From Terriglobia bacterium (lineage in GTDB: Bacteria; Acidobacteriota; Terriglobia; Terriglobales; Acidobacteriaceae), in contig JAIQEU010000006.1 of assembly GCA_020073665.1 (NCBI GenBank), positions 372,001 to 436,000 on the forward strand: a DNA stretch of 64,000 bases. The letters are read 5' to 3'. Below are positions 1 to 8,759 of this stretch, one piece after another (position 1 is the first letter of the stretch; each line of letters opens with the position of its first letter). Made by a program: the position numbers and the translations under genes. Under the pieces are notes generated by a model that saw nothing but the letters and a program-made list of their open reading frames with translations, was not told where the DNA came from and made no database searches.

Positions 1-1
1 C

Positions 2-1942
2 GCGGATGGCTTGACCCTGCTGGAAGAGCGCGACTTGGTTTCCAGGGTGATCCACGAGTTCGTGGGCGACCAGTACAGCTGCTGGAACGAGCATTTGCGT
101 CCCCAGCTGGCGGAAAACGGCATCCGCGTACTCGGCATTCATGAACTGGAGTCGGAAGCGCGCGCCTTTGTTGAGGAGTATTGCGAGAAGGAACTGGACC
201 TGCTGCTGACCCCGGTCACGATTGATCCTGCTCATCCCTTTCCCCGGGTCATCAACAAGGCGCTGTGCGTAGCGTTTCTGCTGCGCCGGCGGCGGCGTTC
301 GTCGCTCACCTATACCGGTGTGGTAACCGTGCCGCGCGCCCTGCCCCGCCTGGTGCGCTTGCCTTCGGAGGGAACTGACGACTTCATCTTCCTGGCCGAC
401 CTAGTCACCTACCATGCCGCTCGCATGTATCACGGTTACGACATTGTTTCCTCCGCGGCGTTCCGCGTCACCCGCAACAGCAATCTCTACCTGGCGGAGG
501 AGGAATCGCGCAGCCTGCTGGAGTCGGTGCGCACCGAGTTGCACAACCGCCGCAAAGGCGACGCGGTGCGCCTGGAAATTGAAGCCGACGCCGACCCGGA
601 AATCATCGAGCGCCTGCGTACCAACTTTGAGCTGGAGCCCTGGCAGGTTTTCCCGGTAAATGGCCCGGTGAACCTTTCGCGGCTGTTCAATATCTACGAG
701 CAGACCGGACATCCGGAACTGAAGTTCAAACCCTTTGCCCCGCGCGAGCTCCGGCTGACAGCCAAGTCCCAGGACCTGTTCGAGGAATTGCGGCGGCACG
801 ATGTCCTGCTGCATCATCCCTACGATTCTTACGACGCTGTGGTGTCGTTTATTGAATCTGCGGCGGAAGATGCGCGCGTGCTTTCCATCAAGCAGACGCT
901 GTACCGGACCAACGAGCACTCGCTGATTGTTCCCGCCTTGATCTCCGCGGCTGCGCGGAAAGAAGTCACCGCGGTGGTGGAGTTGAAGGCGCGTTTCGAC
1001 GAAGCCACCAACATCCGCTGGGCGCGCGACCTGGAAGATGCCGGGGTGCAAGTGTTCCACGGACTGGTGGGCCTCAAGACCCACTGCAAGCTGTCGCTTC
1101 TGGTGCGCAGCGATCCCGATGGCGTCACCCGGCGCTATGCCCACCTGGGGACGGGGAACTACAACGCGGCTACGGCCCGCATCTACACCGACCTGAGCCT
1201 GCTTACGGCCGACCCGGAGATTACCGCTGCGGTACACGACGTGTTCAGTTTTCTGACCGCCTACGCCGAGCACCCCAACTACGATCCGCTTCTAGTCGCG
1301 CCCCTGAACCTGGCGGAGCATTGCCTGGCGCTGATTGCCCGCGAAGCCGAACACGCACGTCACGGCCGGCCGGCACACATCATCGCCAAGATGAACGCCT
1401 TACTCGACAAGAACATCATCGCTGCGCTGTACCGGGCCTCGCAAGCCGGGGTGCGGATCGATTTGATCGTGCGTGGCATGTGTAGCCTGCGTCCCGGCGT
1501 CCGCGGGGTGAGCGACAACATCCGGGTGCGGAGTATTGTGGGCCGCTTCCTGGAGCACAGCCGCATCTACCATTTTGCCAACGGTGGGGAAGAGGAAGTC
1601 TACGTGGGAAGTGCCGACTGGATGCCCCGCAATCTCTACGAACGAGTCGAGGTGCTTTTTCCGCTGAAAGACGAACTGCTGCGCGAGCGGGTGCGGCAGG
1701 AGATCCTGGGCGCCTACCTGGCGGACAACCTGAAGACGCGCGTGATGCAGAAGGATGGCCACTACCCCCGGGTGTGGCAGGCCCAGGGGAAGAGGAAGTC
1801 GCCGGCGGGAGCGGCCGCATTCAATGCCCAGGAATTCCTCATCGCATTGGCGGAAGGGAAGCAGAAGCTGGAAGGCATGCCTGAACCTGCCACGCGCAAG
1901 GCCCGGAGTGCTTCCCTGCGTAAAACTGGAAAGGAAAGATAA
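2..1942 (+). CDS. ppk1: Polyphosphate kinase 1 (5' end outside window)
   Basis: Cytoplasmic or membrane-associated enzyme that reversibly transfers the ATP gamma-phosphate to polyphosphate through a phosphohistidine. The reading frame is open to the window edge; the TTG at 11 is probably not the start, because family members carry roughly 70-90 more residues before the DGLT sequence seen here. Counted from that TTG, the autophosphorylated histidine is likely H358 in LKTHCKL, followed by the TGNYN stretch; the second catalytic histidine is H516 in LEHSRIYHF. Both phospholipase-D-like halves are complete, as is the C-terminus. sixA follows after 6 bp, suggesting co-transcription. Identity is secure; only the true start is unknown. 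Confidence 0.96.
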   Translation, partial: ADGLTLLEERDLVSRVIHEFVGDQYSCWNEHLRPQLAENGIRVLGIHELESEARAFVEEYCEKELDLLLTPVTIDPAHPFPRVINKALCVAFLLRRRRRSSLTYTGVVTVPRALPRLVRLPSEGTDDFIFLADLVTYHAARMYHGYDIVSSAAFRVTRNSNLYLAEEESRSLLESVRTELHNRRKGDAVRLEIEADADPEIIERLRTNFELEPWQVFPVNGPVNLSRLFNIYEQTGHPELKFKPFAPRELRLTAKSQDLFEELRRHDVLLHHPYDSYDAVVSFIESAAEDARVLSIKQTLYRTNEHSLIVPALISAAARKEVTAVVELKARFDEATNIRWARDLEDAGVQVFHGLVGLKTHCKLSLLVRSDPDGVTRRYAHLGTGNYNAATARIYTDLSLLTADPEITAAVHDVFSFLTAYAEHPNYDPLLVAPLNLAEHCLALIAREAEHARHGRPAHIIAKMNALLDKNIIAALYRASQAGVRIDLIVRGMCSLRPGVRGVSDNIRVRSIVGRFLEHSRIYHFANGGEEEVYVGSADWMPRNLYERVEVLFPLKDELLRERVRQEILGAYLADNLKTRVMQKDGHYPRVWQAQGKRKSPAGAAAFNAQEFLIALAEGKQKLEGMPEPATRKARSASLRKTGKER

Positions 1943-1948
1943 GGCCCC

Positions 1949-2482
1949 ATGATCATTTACTTCCTGCGTCATGCCAACGCTGGCGAACGCATGACCAATC
2001 CCAAGAAGGATGAAAAGCGCGCCTTGGACGAGACCGGGATTGAACAGTGTGGGAGCGTTGGCCGCGCCCTGGCCGCCCTGGACGTGCAGGTGGATGTGAT
2101 CGTTTCCAGCCCGCTGAAGCGGGCGGCGCAAACCGCCTCCCTGGTGGGCAACGAGATCAGCTACGAGGGCAAGCTGCAGCTGGATGACGCCCTCCGTCCT
2201 TCCGCTTCATTTGCCGATTTCCACCGCTTGCTCGATAAGTACGCCAAGTACGAAGCCATCCTGGTGGTCGGCCACAATCCCAACCTGAGTGAGTTTCTGG
2301 GAAGGTGCATCAGCGAAGCTGGTTGCGAAGCCTCGGTGGATTTGAAGAAAGGCGGGGTGGCCCGGGTAGAAATGGGTCGCAACTCAGCCTACCTGCAGTG
2401 GTGCTTGACCCCGAAAGTGCTGCGCTCGCTCTACGCCGCCGCTGCGGCTGAGAGTTCGCGTCCGAAGATCTCGCGGAAGTAG
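1949..2482 (+). CDS. sixA: SixA-type phosphohistidine phosphatase
   Basis: Histidine-phosphatase (phosphoglycerate-mutase fold) protein of 177 residues, the usual size for SixA. The N-terminal LRHANAGE gives the catalytic Arg7-His8 pair, and VVGHNPNLSEF gives the second conserved histidine. SixA enzymes remove phosphate from phosphohistidine in proteins. The gene starts 6 bp after ppk1, with a purine-rich AAAGGAAAG upstream of the ATG. Its 3' end overlaps the convergent ppx gene by 52 bases. Placement directly behind PPK, whose intermediate is a phosphohistidine, suggests but does not prove a functional link. Confidence 0.9.
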   Translation: MIIYFLRHANAGERMTNPKKDEKRALDETGIEQCGSVGRALAALDVQVDVIVSSPLKRAAQTASLVGNEISYEGKLQLDDALRPSASFADFHRLLDKYAKYEAILVVGHNPNLSEFLGRCISEAGCEASVDLKKGGVARVEMGRNSAYLQWCLTPKVLRSLYAAAAAESSRPKISRK

Positions 2483-3963
2483 CTGCGCTCTTTTTCCACC
2501 GCCCACAGTTCCAGATCGATGCTAGCTCGCGGCTTGGCCACTAGGTTCAGGTTAACCACGCCGTTGCGGATGCTCACCCGGGCCGTGCGCAACGCCCCGC
2601 TTCTGCCGAGGTTGAGCGCTCGCGCCAACCGCAGCACCAGCGACGCTTTCCTCACCAGCTCGCGCTCCTGAGGCGGCACCAGTTTCATGGGGCCATCGTT
2701 GGGCAAAGGCCGCGACTTGCCCAGGTAGCGGGCAATCGCCGCGATCACTCGCCGCTGCCGCGGCGTGTATCCCAGAATCTCGGAGTTGGAAATGATGTAG
2801 TAAGCGTGGCGATGCCGGCCATTGCGGTTCACGTAGTCGCCGACTTCGTACAGCATGGAGGCTGCCGAGAGCCACTCCCGGTACTCTGGAGGCAACTGGT
2901 GTACTGACGCCAGAGCGTTGAACAACTGCATGGCGGAAGCACGGACCTGCAGCGCATGGTCCATATCCACATGGTAGTGCTCCACCGCTGCCCGAATTGA
3001 ATCCCAGCGTTCTGACTCGATCTGCTTGCCGGAACGCGTGCTGCGGTCGTACTCGGCAGCCATCTGCGCCAGCAGGCCATCCCGCAAGCCCAGCGGAGAG
3101 TAGCGGAAGCCCTGCAAGCCGCAACTGTCGAGAAGTTGCAGGTAGACCACGGCGCCGGCGGCAATGATTTCGGCCCGCCGGGGGCCGACGCCGGAAAGCT
3201 TTCTGCGCCCCTCGAGCGGAAGCCGTGCCAGCATCTTGGCCATGCGTCGCATTTGGGTGCGTGACACCACCGCGGCGCGGGACCCCTTGGTCTTGTACAG
3301 ACCGTGACAGACGGCGGCCAGGGAAGCGGCAGTTCCGGAAGTGGCGATGACAACTTTCGGGCGTGCTCCTGAGATGCGGTCGGCAATCCGCCCTATTTCA
3401 CGCTCCACGAAGCCGCGCAATCGTTGCAGCTCAGACTTGCGCGGGGGATCGTGTCGGAGGAATTCATTGGTGAGACGAACTGCACCCAGCGGCAGGCTGA
3501 CGGTGTCGTGGATGTGTCCTTTGCGGGAGACGGTCAACTCACAACTGCCGCCGCCCAGGTCCACCATCAGCACCGTCGAAGCGCTGACCCTCAAGCTGGA
3601 GACCAGTCCCAGGTGGATCAGCCGCGCCTCTTCCAACCCGGAGATGATTTCCACTTTCCATCCCGTCGTCGACCGCACCCACTCCAGAAACGCCTTGGAA
3701 TTGCGCGCGTCGCGTAACGCACTGGTACCGACCACGCTGACGGTGTCGGCGCCCGCTTCCTGCACTGCGCGATGAAAACGCCGCAGCACCTTGATAGTCT
3801 CCGCCATGGCGTCGGGCGAAAGGATGCCGCTGCGAAATACACTTTCTCCCAGCCGCGTCACCTCGCGGTCTTCGTGGATAGCCCGCAGCCGCCCCCGAGT
3901 GAGGCGGGCAATCTTCAGCCGGACGGAGTTGGATCCGATGTCAACAGCCGCGAAGGTCGGCAT
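2431..3963 (-). CDS. ppx: Exopolyphosphatase / pppGpp phosphohydrolase family
   Basis: Protein of 510 residues. The N-terminal half is the actin-like Ppx/GppA fold: VDIGSNSVRLKIARL near residues 7-21 (phosphate 1 loop) and MVDLGGGSCELTVS around residue 140 (phosphate 2 loop). The C-terminal 190 residues match the helical HD-like domain of longer Ppx proteins. It should degrade polyphosphate from chain ends or hydrolyse pppGpp; the sequence alone does not separate these. It is transcribed toward sixA and overlaps its 3' end by 52 bases, so the two mRNAs are antisense to each other there. ATG at 3963. Confidence 0.93.
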   Translation of the reverse strand: MPTFAAVDIGSNSVRLKIARLTRGRLRAIHEDREVTRLGESVFRSGILSPDAMAETIKVLRRFHRAVQEAGADTVSVVGTSALRDARNSKAFLEWVRSTTGWKVEIISGLEEARLIHLGLVSSLRVSASTVLMVDLGGGSCELTVSRKGHIHDTVSLPLGAVRLTNEFLRHDPPRKSELQRLRGFVEREIGRIADRISGARPKVVIATSGTAASLAAVCHGLYKTKGSRAAVVSRTQMRRMAKMLARLPLEGRRKLSGVGPRRAEIIAAGAVVYLQLLDSCGLQGFRYSPLGLRDGLLAQMAAEYDRSTRSGKQIESERWDSIRAAVEHYHVDMDHALQVRASAMQLFNALASVHQLPPEYREWLSAASMLYEVGDYVNRNGRHRHAYYIISNSEILGYTPRQRRVIAAIARYLGKSRPLPNDGPMKLVPPQERELVRKASLVLRLARALNLGRSGALRTARVSIRNGVVNLNLVAKPRASIDLELWAVEKERSYFREIFGRELSAAAAA

Positions 3964-4019
3964 GGTGGAAGCAAATTAGTTTACAGCGTGGGTGGGGCCC
4001 GGTTGGAAGGAAATCACGG

Positions 4020-4105
4020 TCGTCCCGGCAAATCGGACCATTGTCATTCCGAGCGAAGCGAGGAAGCCCGATCCTGAGCCTGGTGGTGCTCTTCCGGGCC
4101 GGAAC
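4020..4105. repeat. Dispersed short intergenic repeat (GAGCGAAGCGAGGAA type)
   Basis: The 284-bp gap between ppx and the CHAD gene contains CATTCCGAGCGAAGCGAGGAAG at 4046-4067. The core GAGCGAAGCGAGGAA recurs near 52090 in another gene-free stretch. No gene was recognised in the gap. It looks like a member of a dispersed, non-coding repeat family. Confidence 0.5.
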
Positions 4106-4247
4106 GGGTGATGGTTGGATGGGCCTTCATGTGAGAAGGAAGACGTTATAACGCTCGCCGCGGACCTGGCGTCTGCATCAGAACTTAGGTCAGCCTCCGG
4201 CGGTTCTTGAGCCCATGTAGTCTGAAAATGACAAAGGTGGGGAGGTC

Positions 4248-5093
4248 TCATGCCACTGCAGAGGCGTCCGTGGCTACTCGGGCGGAGGGCTTGGGGCCCT
4301 GCGCTTCCATCGCGGTCGGCTTCTTGCCGGCCAATGCTATTCGCGTCTCGGTCAGGGCCGCGATCGCCTGGCGGAACTTGGCGCGGGTCACGTTATGCAG
4401 CGCGGACACCAGGGCCGAATCCTGTGGGGCGCCGAACAGCTTTCCTGCTTTTTCACTCAGCTTCAGCCAGTCGTGCCAATCGCCCAGCACATCCTGCATA
4501 CGCTTCAGTTGTTCCACCAGGAACTTCGCCTGCGGATCGTCCCCGGACAGTTCGGCCAGGTAGCGTGCCCGCTTTCCTGCGATGCGGTACTGGTGCAGGA
4601 TTTTTTCGGTCAGGGGCCCGTGGTCTCGCCCCAGTTTGCCCAACTGGAGCAGGGCGAGCGCCAGCGGATCGGTGGTCTCCGGGATCTCAGTCTCGGCGGC
4701 ACGCTTCAAGCGCTTGCGCAACTCGCGCAAGGTGTCAGGATCGAAGGCCCGGGCCAGCTTCTTCTCCCGCAACCTGCGCTCTTCGGTGAGGGCAAGCAGC
4801 AACTGTGACTTGCGGGACGGTTCCTGCGGGATTTTCAGATTGCGCAGGGCTGCGATCTGTACATCCAGATCGCGCACTTTGCCGGCCTTGCTGCGCAGGC
4901 GTGCCAGTATCTTGAGCAGACGTTTGTCATTGCGAGTTGGTTCAGGAACCAGCTCGTCCACCAGCGCCTCGATCCGTCGCCCGTAGGTGCGAAAACGATG
5001 AACGTTTTCCGGGGCCGTCTTGGCCGACAGTTTCGTCAGCTGGCGTCCCAGCTTCTGAAATGCGCTACGGCTGAGTTTTTGGTCGAACGGCAT
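4248..5093 (-). CDS. CHAD domain protein
   Basis: Protein of 281 residues from the ATG at 5093 (MPFDQKLSRSAFQ). The open frame runs further upstream, but that extension does not resemble the family. It is mostly alpha-helical and rich in Arg, Lys and conserved His (ENVHRFRTYGRRIEAL near residue 30; ILHQYRIAGKRARYLAEL near residue 185; MQDVLGDWHDW near 215). These are hallmarks of the CHAD fold, which binds polyphosphate through a basic surface. No CYTH triphosphatase domain is fused. Its position between ppx and the pst operon fits a role in polyphosphate binding or granule organisation. That role is inferred from family and context. Confidence 0.88.
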   Translation of the reverse strand: MPFDQKLSRSAFQKLGRQLTKLSAKTAPENVHRFRTYGRRIEALVDELVPEPTRNDKRLLKILARLRSKAGKVRDLDVQIAALRNLKIPQEPSRKSQLLLALTEERRLREKKLARAFDPDTLRELRKRLKRAAETEIPETTDPLALALLQLGKLGRDHGPLTEKILHQYRIAGKRARYLAELSGDDPQAKFLVEQLKRMQDVLGDWHDWLKLSEKAGKLFGAPQDSALVSALHNVTRAKFRQAIAALTETRIALAGKKPTAMEAQGPKPSARVATDASAVA

Positions 5094-5219
5094 AAAAATC
5101 AAAAGAGTGGGGACTGAAAAATACAGCCTAACCCTGGGAAATGCAAATGCAACGTCGAGCGTTTTGAGGCATCCCTTGCGGTAGCTTCTACCAAAGTGGG
5201 AACCGGGGCCAGTTTGCAT

Positions 5220-5237
5220 TTTAACATTCCTGTAACA
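5220..5237 (+). promoter_or_regulatory. PHO-box-like direct repeat upstream of pstC
   Basis: TTTAACA at 5220-5226 and TGTAACA at 5231-5237 are 7-base near-repeats with an 11-bp period, the spacing of PhoB-type half sites. They end 22 bp before the pstC ATG. The match to the classical CTGTCAT half site is partial, so this is a candidate only. Confidence 0.4.
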
Positions 5238-5259
5238 CGATTCTGGTAGGTTCAGCCTG

Positions 5260-6294
5260 ATGGGCAATTACGCCTTAGGAGCACCGCGTCTGCCTGGGCC
5301 GCAACCTGTTGACAAATCGAAGGTTACGGACATATCCCGGGCGCAAACCGGACCCTTGATCCAGTCCGGGAGCAGTCGGCTGGCGGATCGCGCGTTCTAC
5401 TTTGCCATTCTGGCTTGCGGTCTGTGCGTGCTGGCGCTGGTCGGGCTCATCATCTTCGAACTGGTCACCAAGTCAAGCCTTTCATGGCACGCATTCGGAT
5501 GGAAGTTCTTCTTCCAGAGTGACTGGGACCCGGTCAACGACCAGTACGGAGCTTTGCCGTTTGTTTACGGCACCATCGTTTCCTCTATCCTGGCACTCGT
5601 CCTGGCGGTGCCGCTGGCCGTCGGAGTAGCGGTGTTCATCACCGAGATGTCTCCGCGCTGGCTGCGAGTTCCATTGGCATTCACCACCGAACTGCTGGCT
5701 GCGATTCCCAGCGTGATCTACGGATTGTGGGCAATCTTCGTGCTGGTCCCGCTGCTGCGCGAGTACGTGGAGCCCTGGCTCGCACGTTATTTCGGATGGA
5801 GCGGACTGTTTGAAGGCGCGCCCTACGGAATTGGAATGCTGGCCGCTGGGATCATTCTGGCCATCATGGTGGTGCCCATCATTTCCTCGATCACGCGCGA
5901 GGTGATGACCGCCGTCCCGCAGCAGCAACGCGAGGCCGTGCTGGCCCTGGGGGCAACCCGCTGGGAGATGATCCGCACCGGCGTGCTGCGCAATGCGCGG
6001 GCTGGGATCATGGGTGGCGTCATCCTCGGTCTGGGCCGAGCCCTCGGCGAGACCATGGCGGTCACCATGGTGATCGGGAACCGCCCGGAGATCGCACGCT
6101 CGCTGTTCGCTCCCGGATACACCATGGCCAGCGTCATCGCCAACGAATTCAGCGAGGCCACCGGCGACCTCTATCTCAGCGCCCTGGTTGAAGTGGGCCT
6201 GGCACTTTTCATCGTCACGATCCTGGTCAACATGGCTGCGCAGTTGCTGGTGTGGACAGTGACCCGCGGAACCCCGGCGAGGGCCAATGGCTAA
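5260..6294 (+). CDS. pstC: Phosphate ABC transporter permease PstC
   Basis: Inner-membrane permease of 344 residues. After a soluble N-terminus of about 45 residues there are about six membrane helices. The ABC-permease EAA-type loop is visible as REAVLALGATRWEMIRTGVLRNARAGIMGG, followed by LGRALGETMAVTMVIGN, which is typical of PstC. First gene of pstCAB-phoU; overlaps pstA by 8 bp. No pstS precedes it: the upstream neighbour is the divergent CHAD gene. The N-terminus is longer than in E. coli PstC, and the ATG at 5260 fits the frame. Confidence 0.96.
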   Translation: MGNYALGAPRLPGPQPVDKSKVTDISRAQTGPLIQSGSSRLADRAFYFAILACGLCVLALVGLIIFELVTKSSLSWHAFGWKFFFQSDWDPVNDQYGALPFVYGTIVSSILALVLAVPLAVGVAVFITEMSPRWLRVPLAFTTELLAAIPSVIYGLWAIFVLVPLLREYVEPWLARYFGWSGLFEGAPYGIGMLAAGIILAIMVVPIISSITREVMTAVPQQQREAVLALGATRWEMIRTGVLRNARAGIMGGVILGLGRALGETMAVTMVIGNRPEIARSLFAPGYTMASVIANEFSEATGDLYLSALVEVGLALFIVTILVNMAAQLLVWTVTRGTPARANG

Positions 6295-7171
6295 CTTGGA
6301 AACCACCGCCGACATCTCGCTCCCGCAGCTCAGCCTGTACCGGCGGGGCACGAATGTTTTGGTGACGCTCATGGCCGCCAGTGCGGTCATCCTGGTGCTG
6401 CTGCCGCTCGGTGCGGTGTTCGGATACCTGATCTACAAAGGCATCGGCTCCATCAATCTGGCCTTCCTTACCCAGACCCCGAAACCGGTTGGGGAAGCGG
6501 GCGGAGGCATGGCCAACGCCATTGCCGGCTCAGCCCTGATCCTGCTCATCGCCAGCTGCATCGGGGTGCCGGTTGGCATCGGGGGAGGAATCTATCTCGC
6601 CGAATATGGACGCAACCGCTTCGGAAACCTGATCCGCTTTACCGCAGACGTGCTGAACGGCGTGCCCTCGATCATTGTCGGCATCGTGGCCTACGGATTG
6701 GTGGTGCTGACGCAAGGGCACTTTTCGGCGCTGGCCGGCGGAGTCGCGCTGGCGATCATGATGGTTCCGACCATCACCCGGGCCACCGAAGAGATGCTTC
6801 TGCTGGTGCCCAATACGGTGCGGGAAGCCGCTCTTGGACTGGGAGTTTCGCGCTGGCGCACGACGCTATCCATCACCTTGCGGACCGCCACTTCCGGAAT
6901 CATCACCGGCGTAATGCTGGCCTTTGCCCGCGCCGCCGGGGAGACCGCTCCGCTGTTGTTCACCGCCTTCGGCAACCAGTATTGGAATTGGAACACCAGT
7001 CAGCCAACCGCGGCGCTGCCGCTGCAGATTTTTACCTACGCGATATCGCCCTTCGACGAGTGGCATCGCCAGGCCTGGGCGGGAGCGCTGATACTGATCG
7101 TCCTGATTGTGCTTGCGGTCAGCGCGGTGCGGGTTGCGGCCAGCCGGGGCATGCTCAAGGGAGCAAACTGA
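6287..7171 (+). CDS. pstA: Phosphate ABC transporter permease PstA
   Basis: Second transmembrane subunit of the high-affinity phosphate importer, 294 residues, about six helices. The permease loop reads REAALGLGVSRWRTTLSITLRTATSGIITG, followed by AFARAAGETAPLLFTAFGNQYW, characteristic of PstA. The start overlaps the end of pstC (ATGGCTAA), implying translational coupling. Pairs with PstC to form the channel and contacts PstB through the loop. Confidence 0.96.
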   Translation: MANLETTADISLPQLSLYRRGTNVLVTLMAASAVILVLLPLGAVFGYLIYKGIGSINLAFLTQTPKPVGEAGGGMANAIAGSALILLIASCIGVPVGIGGGIYLAEYGRNRFGNLIRFTADVLNGVPSIIVGIVAYGLVVLTQGHFSALAGGVALAIMMVPTITRATEEMLLLVPNTVREAALGLGVSRWRTTLSITLRTATSGIITGVMLAFARAAGETAPLLFTAFGNQYWNWNTSQPTAALPLQIFTYAISPFDEWHRQAWAGALILIVLIVLAVSAVRVAASRGMLKGAN

Positions 7172-7174
7172 GAT

Positions 7175-7933
7175 ATGGGTGTGAGCATCCAAGTCGACAA
7201 GCTGAACGCCTGGTTTGGGAAGACGCAGGCGCTTTACGACATCGACATGAAGGTCGAAGCCAATCACGCTACCGCAGTCATTGGCCCTTCCGGCTGTGGC
7301 AAGTCCACCTTCGTGCGTTGCTTGAACCGCATGCACGAAACTATTCCCGAAGCCCGGGCGACCGGGCGGGTGCGCATTGGCGAGTTAGACGTCTACAACG
7401 GGACCTCGGCCACGCAGATTCGCCGTCGTATCGGGATGGTGTTTCAGAAACCCAACCCGTTTCCAACGATGTCGATTTACGACAACGTGGCCGCGGGGTT
7501 GAAGCTCAACGGTTTCCGCGATCGCCACCGCCTGGACGAAATCGTGGAGCGTTCGCTGCAGCTCTCCGCGCTGTGGGACGAGGTGAAGGATTTTCTGAAG
7601 AAGAAGTCAGGCGCCAGCCTCTCGGGCGGACAACAGCAGCGTCTGTGCATTGCCCGCGCTCTGGCGGTCCAGCCCCAGGTACTGTTGATGGACGAACCTT
7701 GCTCGGCCCTGGACCCGATCTCGACGGGCAAAATCGAAGAGCTGATCTTCCAGCTCAAGGAAAGCTTTACCATCGTGATTGTCACCCATAATATGCAGCA
7801 AGCGTCCCGGGTGGCAGAGTTCACCGGCTTCTTCCTCCTGGGAAAGCTGATCGAGTTCGACAAGACCGAAAAGATTTTCACCAACCCGTCCGACAAACGG
7901 ACGGAGGACTACATCACAGGCAGGTTTGGATAA
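7175..7933 (+). CDS. pstB: Phosphate ABC transporter ATPase PstB
   Basis: ABC ATPase of 252 residues that powers PstCA. Walker A is GPSGCGKS at residues 37-44. The Q-loop lies in [19 protein letters not shown], typical of PstB. The signature is SLSGGQQQR, Walker B is [13 protein letters not shown], and the switch histidine is in IVTHNMQQ. Starts 3 bp after pstA; its stop overlaps the phoU start (TAATG). Confidence 0.97.
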   Translation: MGVSIQVDKLNAWFGKTQALYDIDMKVEANHATAVIGPSGCGKSTFVRCLNRMHETIPEARATGRVRIGELDVYNGTSATQIRRRIGMVFQKPNPFPTMSIYDNVAAGLKLNGFRDRHRLDEIVERSLQLSALWDEVKDFLKKKSGASLSGGQQQRLCIARALAVQPQVLLMDEPCSALDPISTGKIEELIFQLKESFTIVIVTHNMQQASRVAEFTGFFLLGKLIEFDKTEKIFTNPSDKRTEDYITGRFG

Positions 7934-8628
7934 TGCGTACCCGCTTTCAGCAGGGACTTGACGATCTTCGCACCCGTTTGCTGCGTATGGGCGGGCTGGC
8001 CGAGCAGGCAGTGGATCGCGCCTGCCAGGCCTATATCGACCGCGATCTTTCACGCTGCCACCTGGTGCTGGAAGGCGAATCGCAGATCAACGTGGCCGAG
8101 CGCGAGATCGACGAACTCGCCTTCGACTTGCTGGCCATGCAACAGCCTATGGCGGTGGATCTGCGCTTCATTCTTGCCGTCACCAAAATCAACTCCGACC
8201 TGGAACGCGTGGGCGATCAGGCCGTCAACATCGCGGAACGGGTGATGGACCTGGTGGAACTGCCCAAGGTTGACCTGCCGGTGGACATCCCGCGCATGGC
8301 GGCCGCAGTCTCGGCCATGGTGCGGCGCGCGCTCGAGTCCTTCATCGAAGGCAAGGCCGAACTGGCCCAGGCGGTGCTCGAGATGGACAACGTTGTCGAC
8401 CGCATGCGCGACGAAGCCTTCATCATGCTGGTGAAAGCCATGAACGAACGTCCGGAAGTCACGCGCCAGGCCCTGGATGCGCTGCTGGTGGCGCGCAACC
8501 TGGAGCGCGTCGCCGATCACGCGACCAACATTTCGGAAGACGTCATCTTCTGGGTGCGCGGAGCGGACGTACGGCATAACGTCGGGAATGATGTGGCTGC
8601 ACAGCACGAGAGTACGGATACTCATTAA
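7933..8628 (+). CDS. phoU: Phosphate transport regulator PhoU
   Basis: All-helical protein of 231 residues with two tandem PhoU domains. Metal-binding D/E-rich helices are seen in NSDLERVGDQAVNIAER and again in ARNLERVADHATNISEDVIFWVRG. PhoU links PstSCAB activity to the PhoR/PhoB response and limits phosphate uptake. The ATG overlaps the pstB stop by one base. Last gene of the operon, followed by an intrinsic terminator 26 bp downstream. No phoR/phoB pair is in the window. Confidence 0.96.
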   Translation: MRTRFQQGLDDLRTRLLRMGGLAEQAVDRACQAYIDRDLSRCHLVLEGESQINVAEREIDELAFDLLAMQQPMAVDLRFILAVTKINSDLERVGDQAVNIAERVMDLVELPKVDLPVDIPRMAAAVSAMVRRALESFIEGKAELAQAVLEMDNVVDRMRDEAFIMLVKAMNERPEVTRQALDALLVARNLERVADHATNISEDVIFWVRGADVRHNVGNDVAAQHESTDTH

Positions 8629-8654
8629 AGAAGTAGTTGAAGTATAAGAATGCT

Positions 8655-8682
8655 GCCGGCCAGGTGAACTGGCCGGCTTTTT
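8655..8682 (+). terminator. Intrinsic terminator of pstCAB-phoU
   Basis: A perfect 9-bp GC-rich stem (GCCGGCCAG / CTGGCCGGC) with a 5-base loop is followed by a run of five T. It lies just after the phoU stop. Confidence 0.9.
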
Positions 8683-8759
8683 GTTGCGACTGGTATCTTT
8701 GAGCTTTCGGCGGGCGGATTAGAATGCTCGCCCGACACCGGCGATTCGACGGAGGAAGC

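Noticed and set aside
401-1273. 290-codon minus-strand frame across ppk1
   Set aside because: Antisense shadow of a clearly coding frame, without family resemblance.
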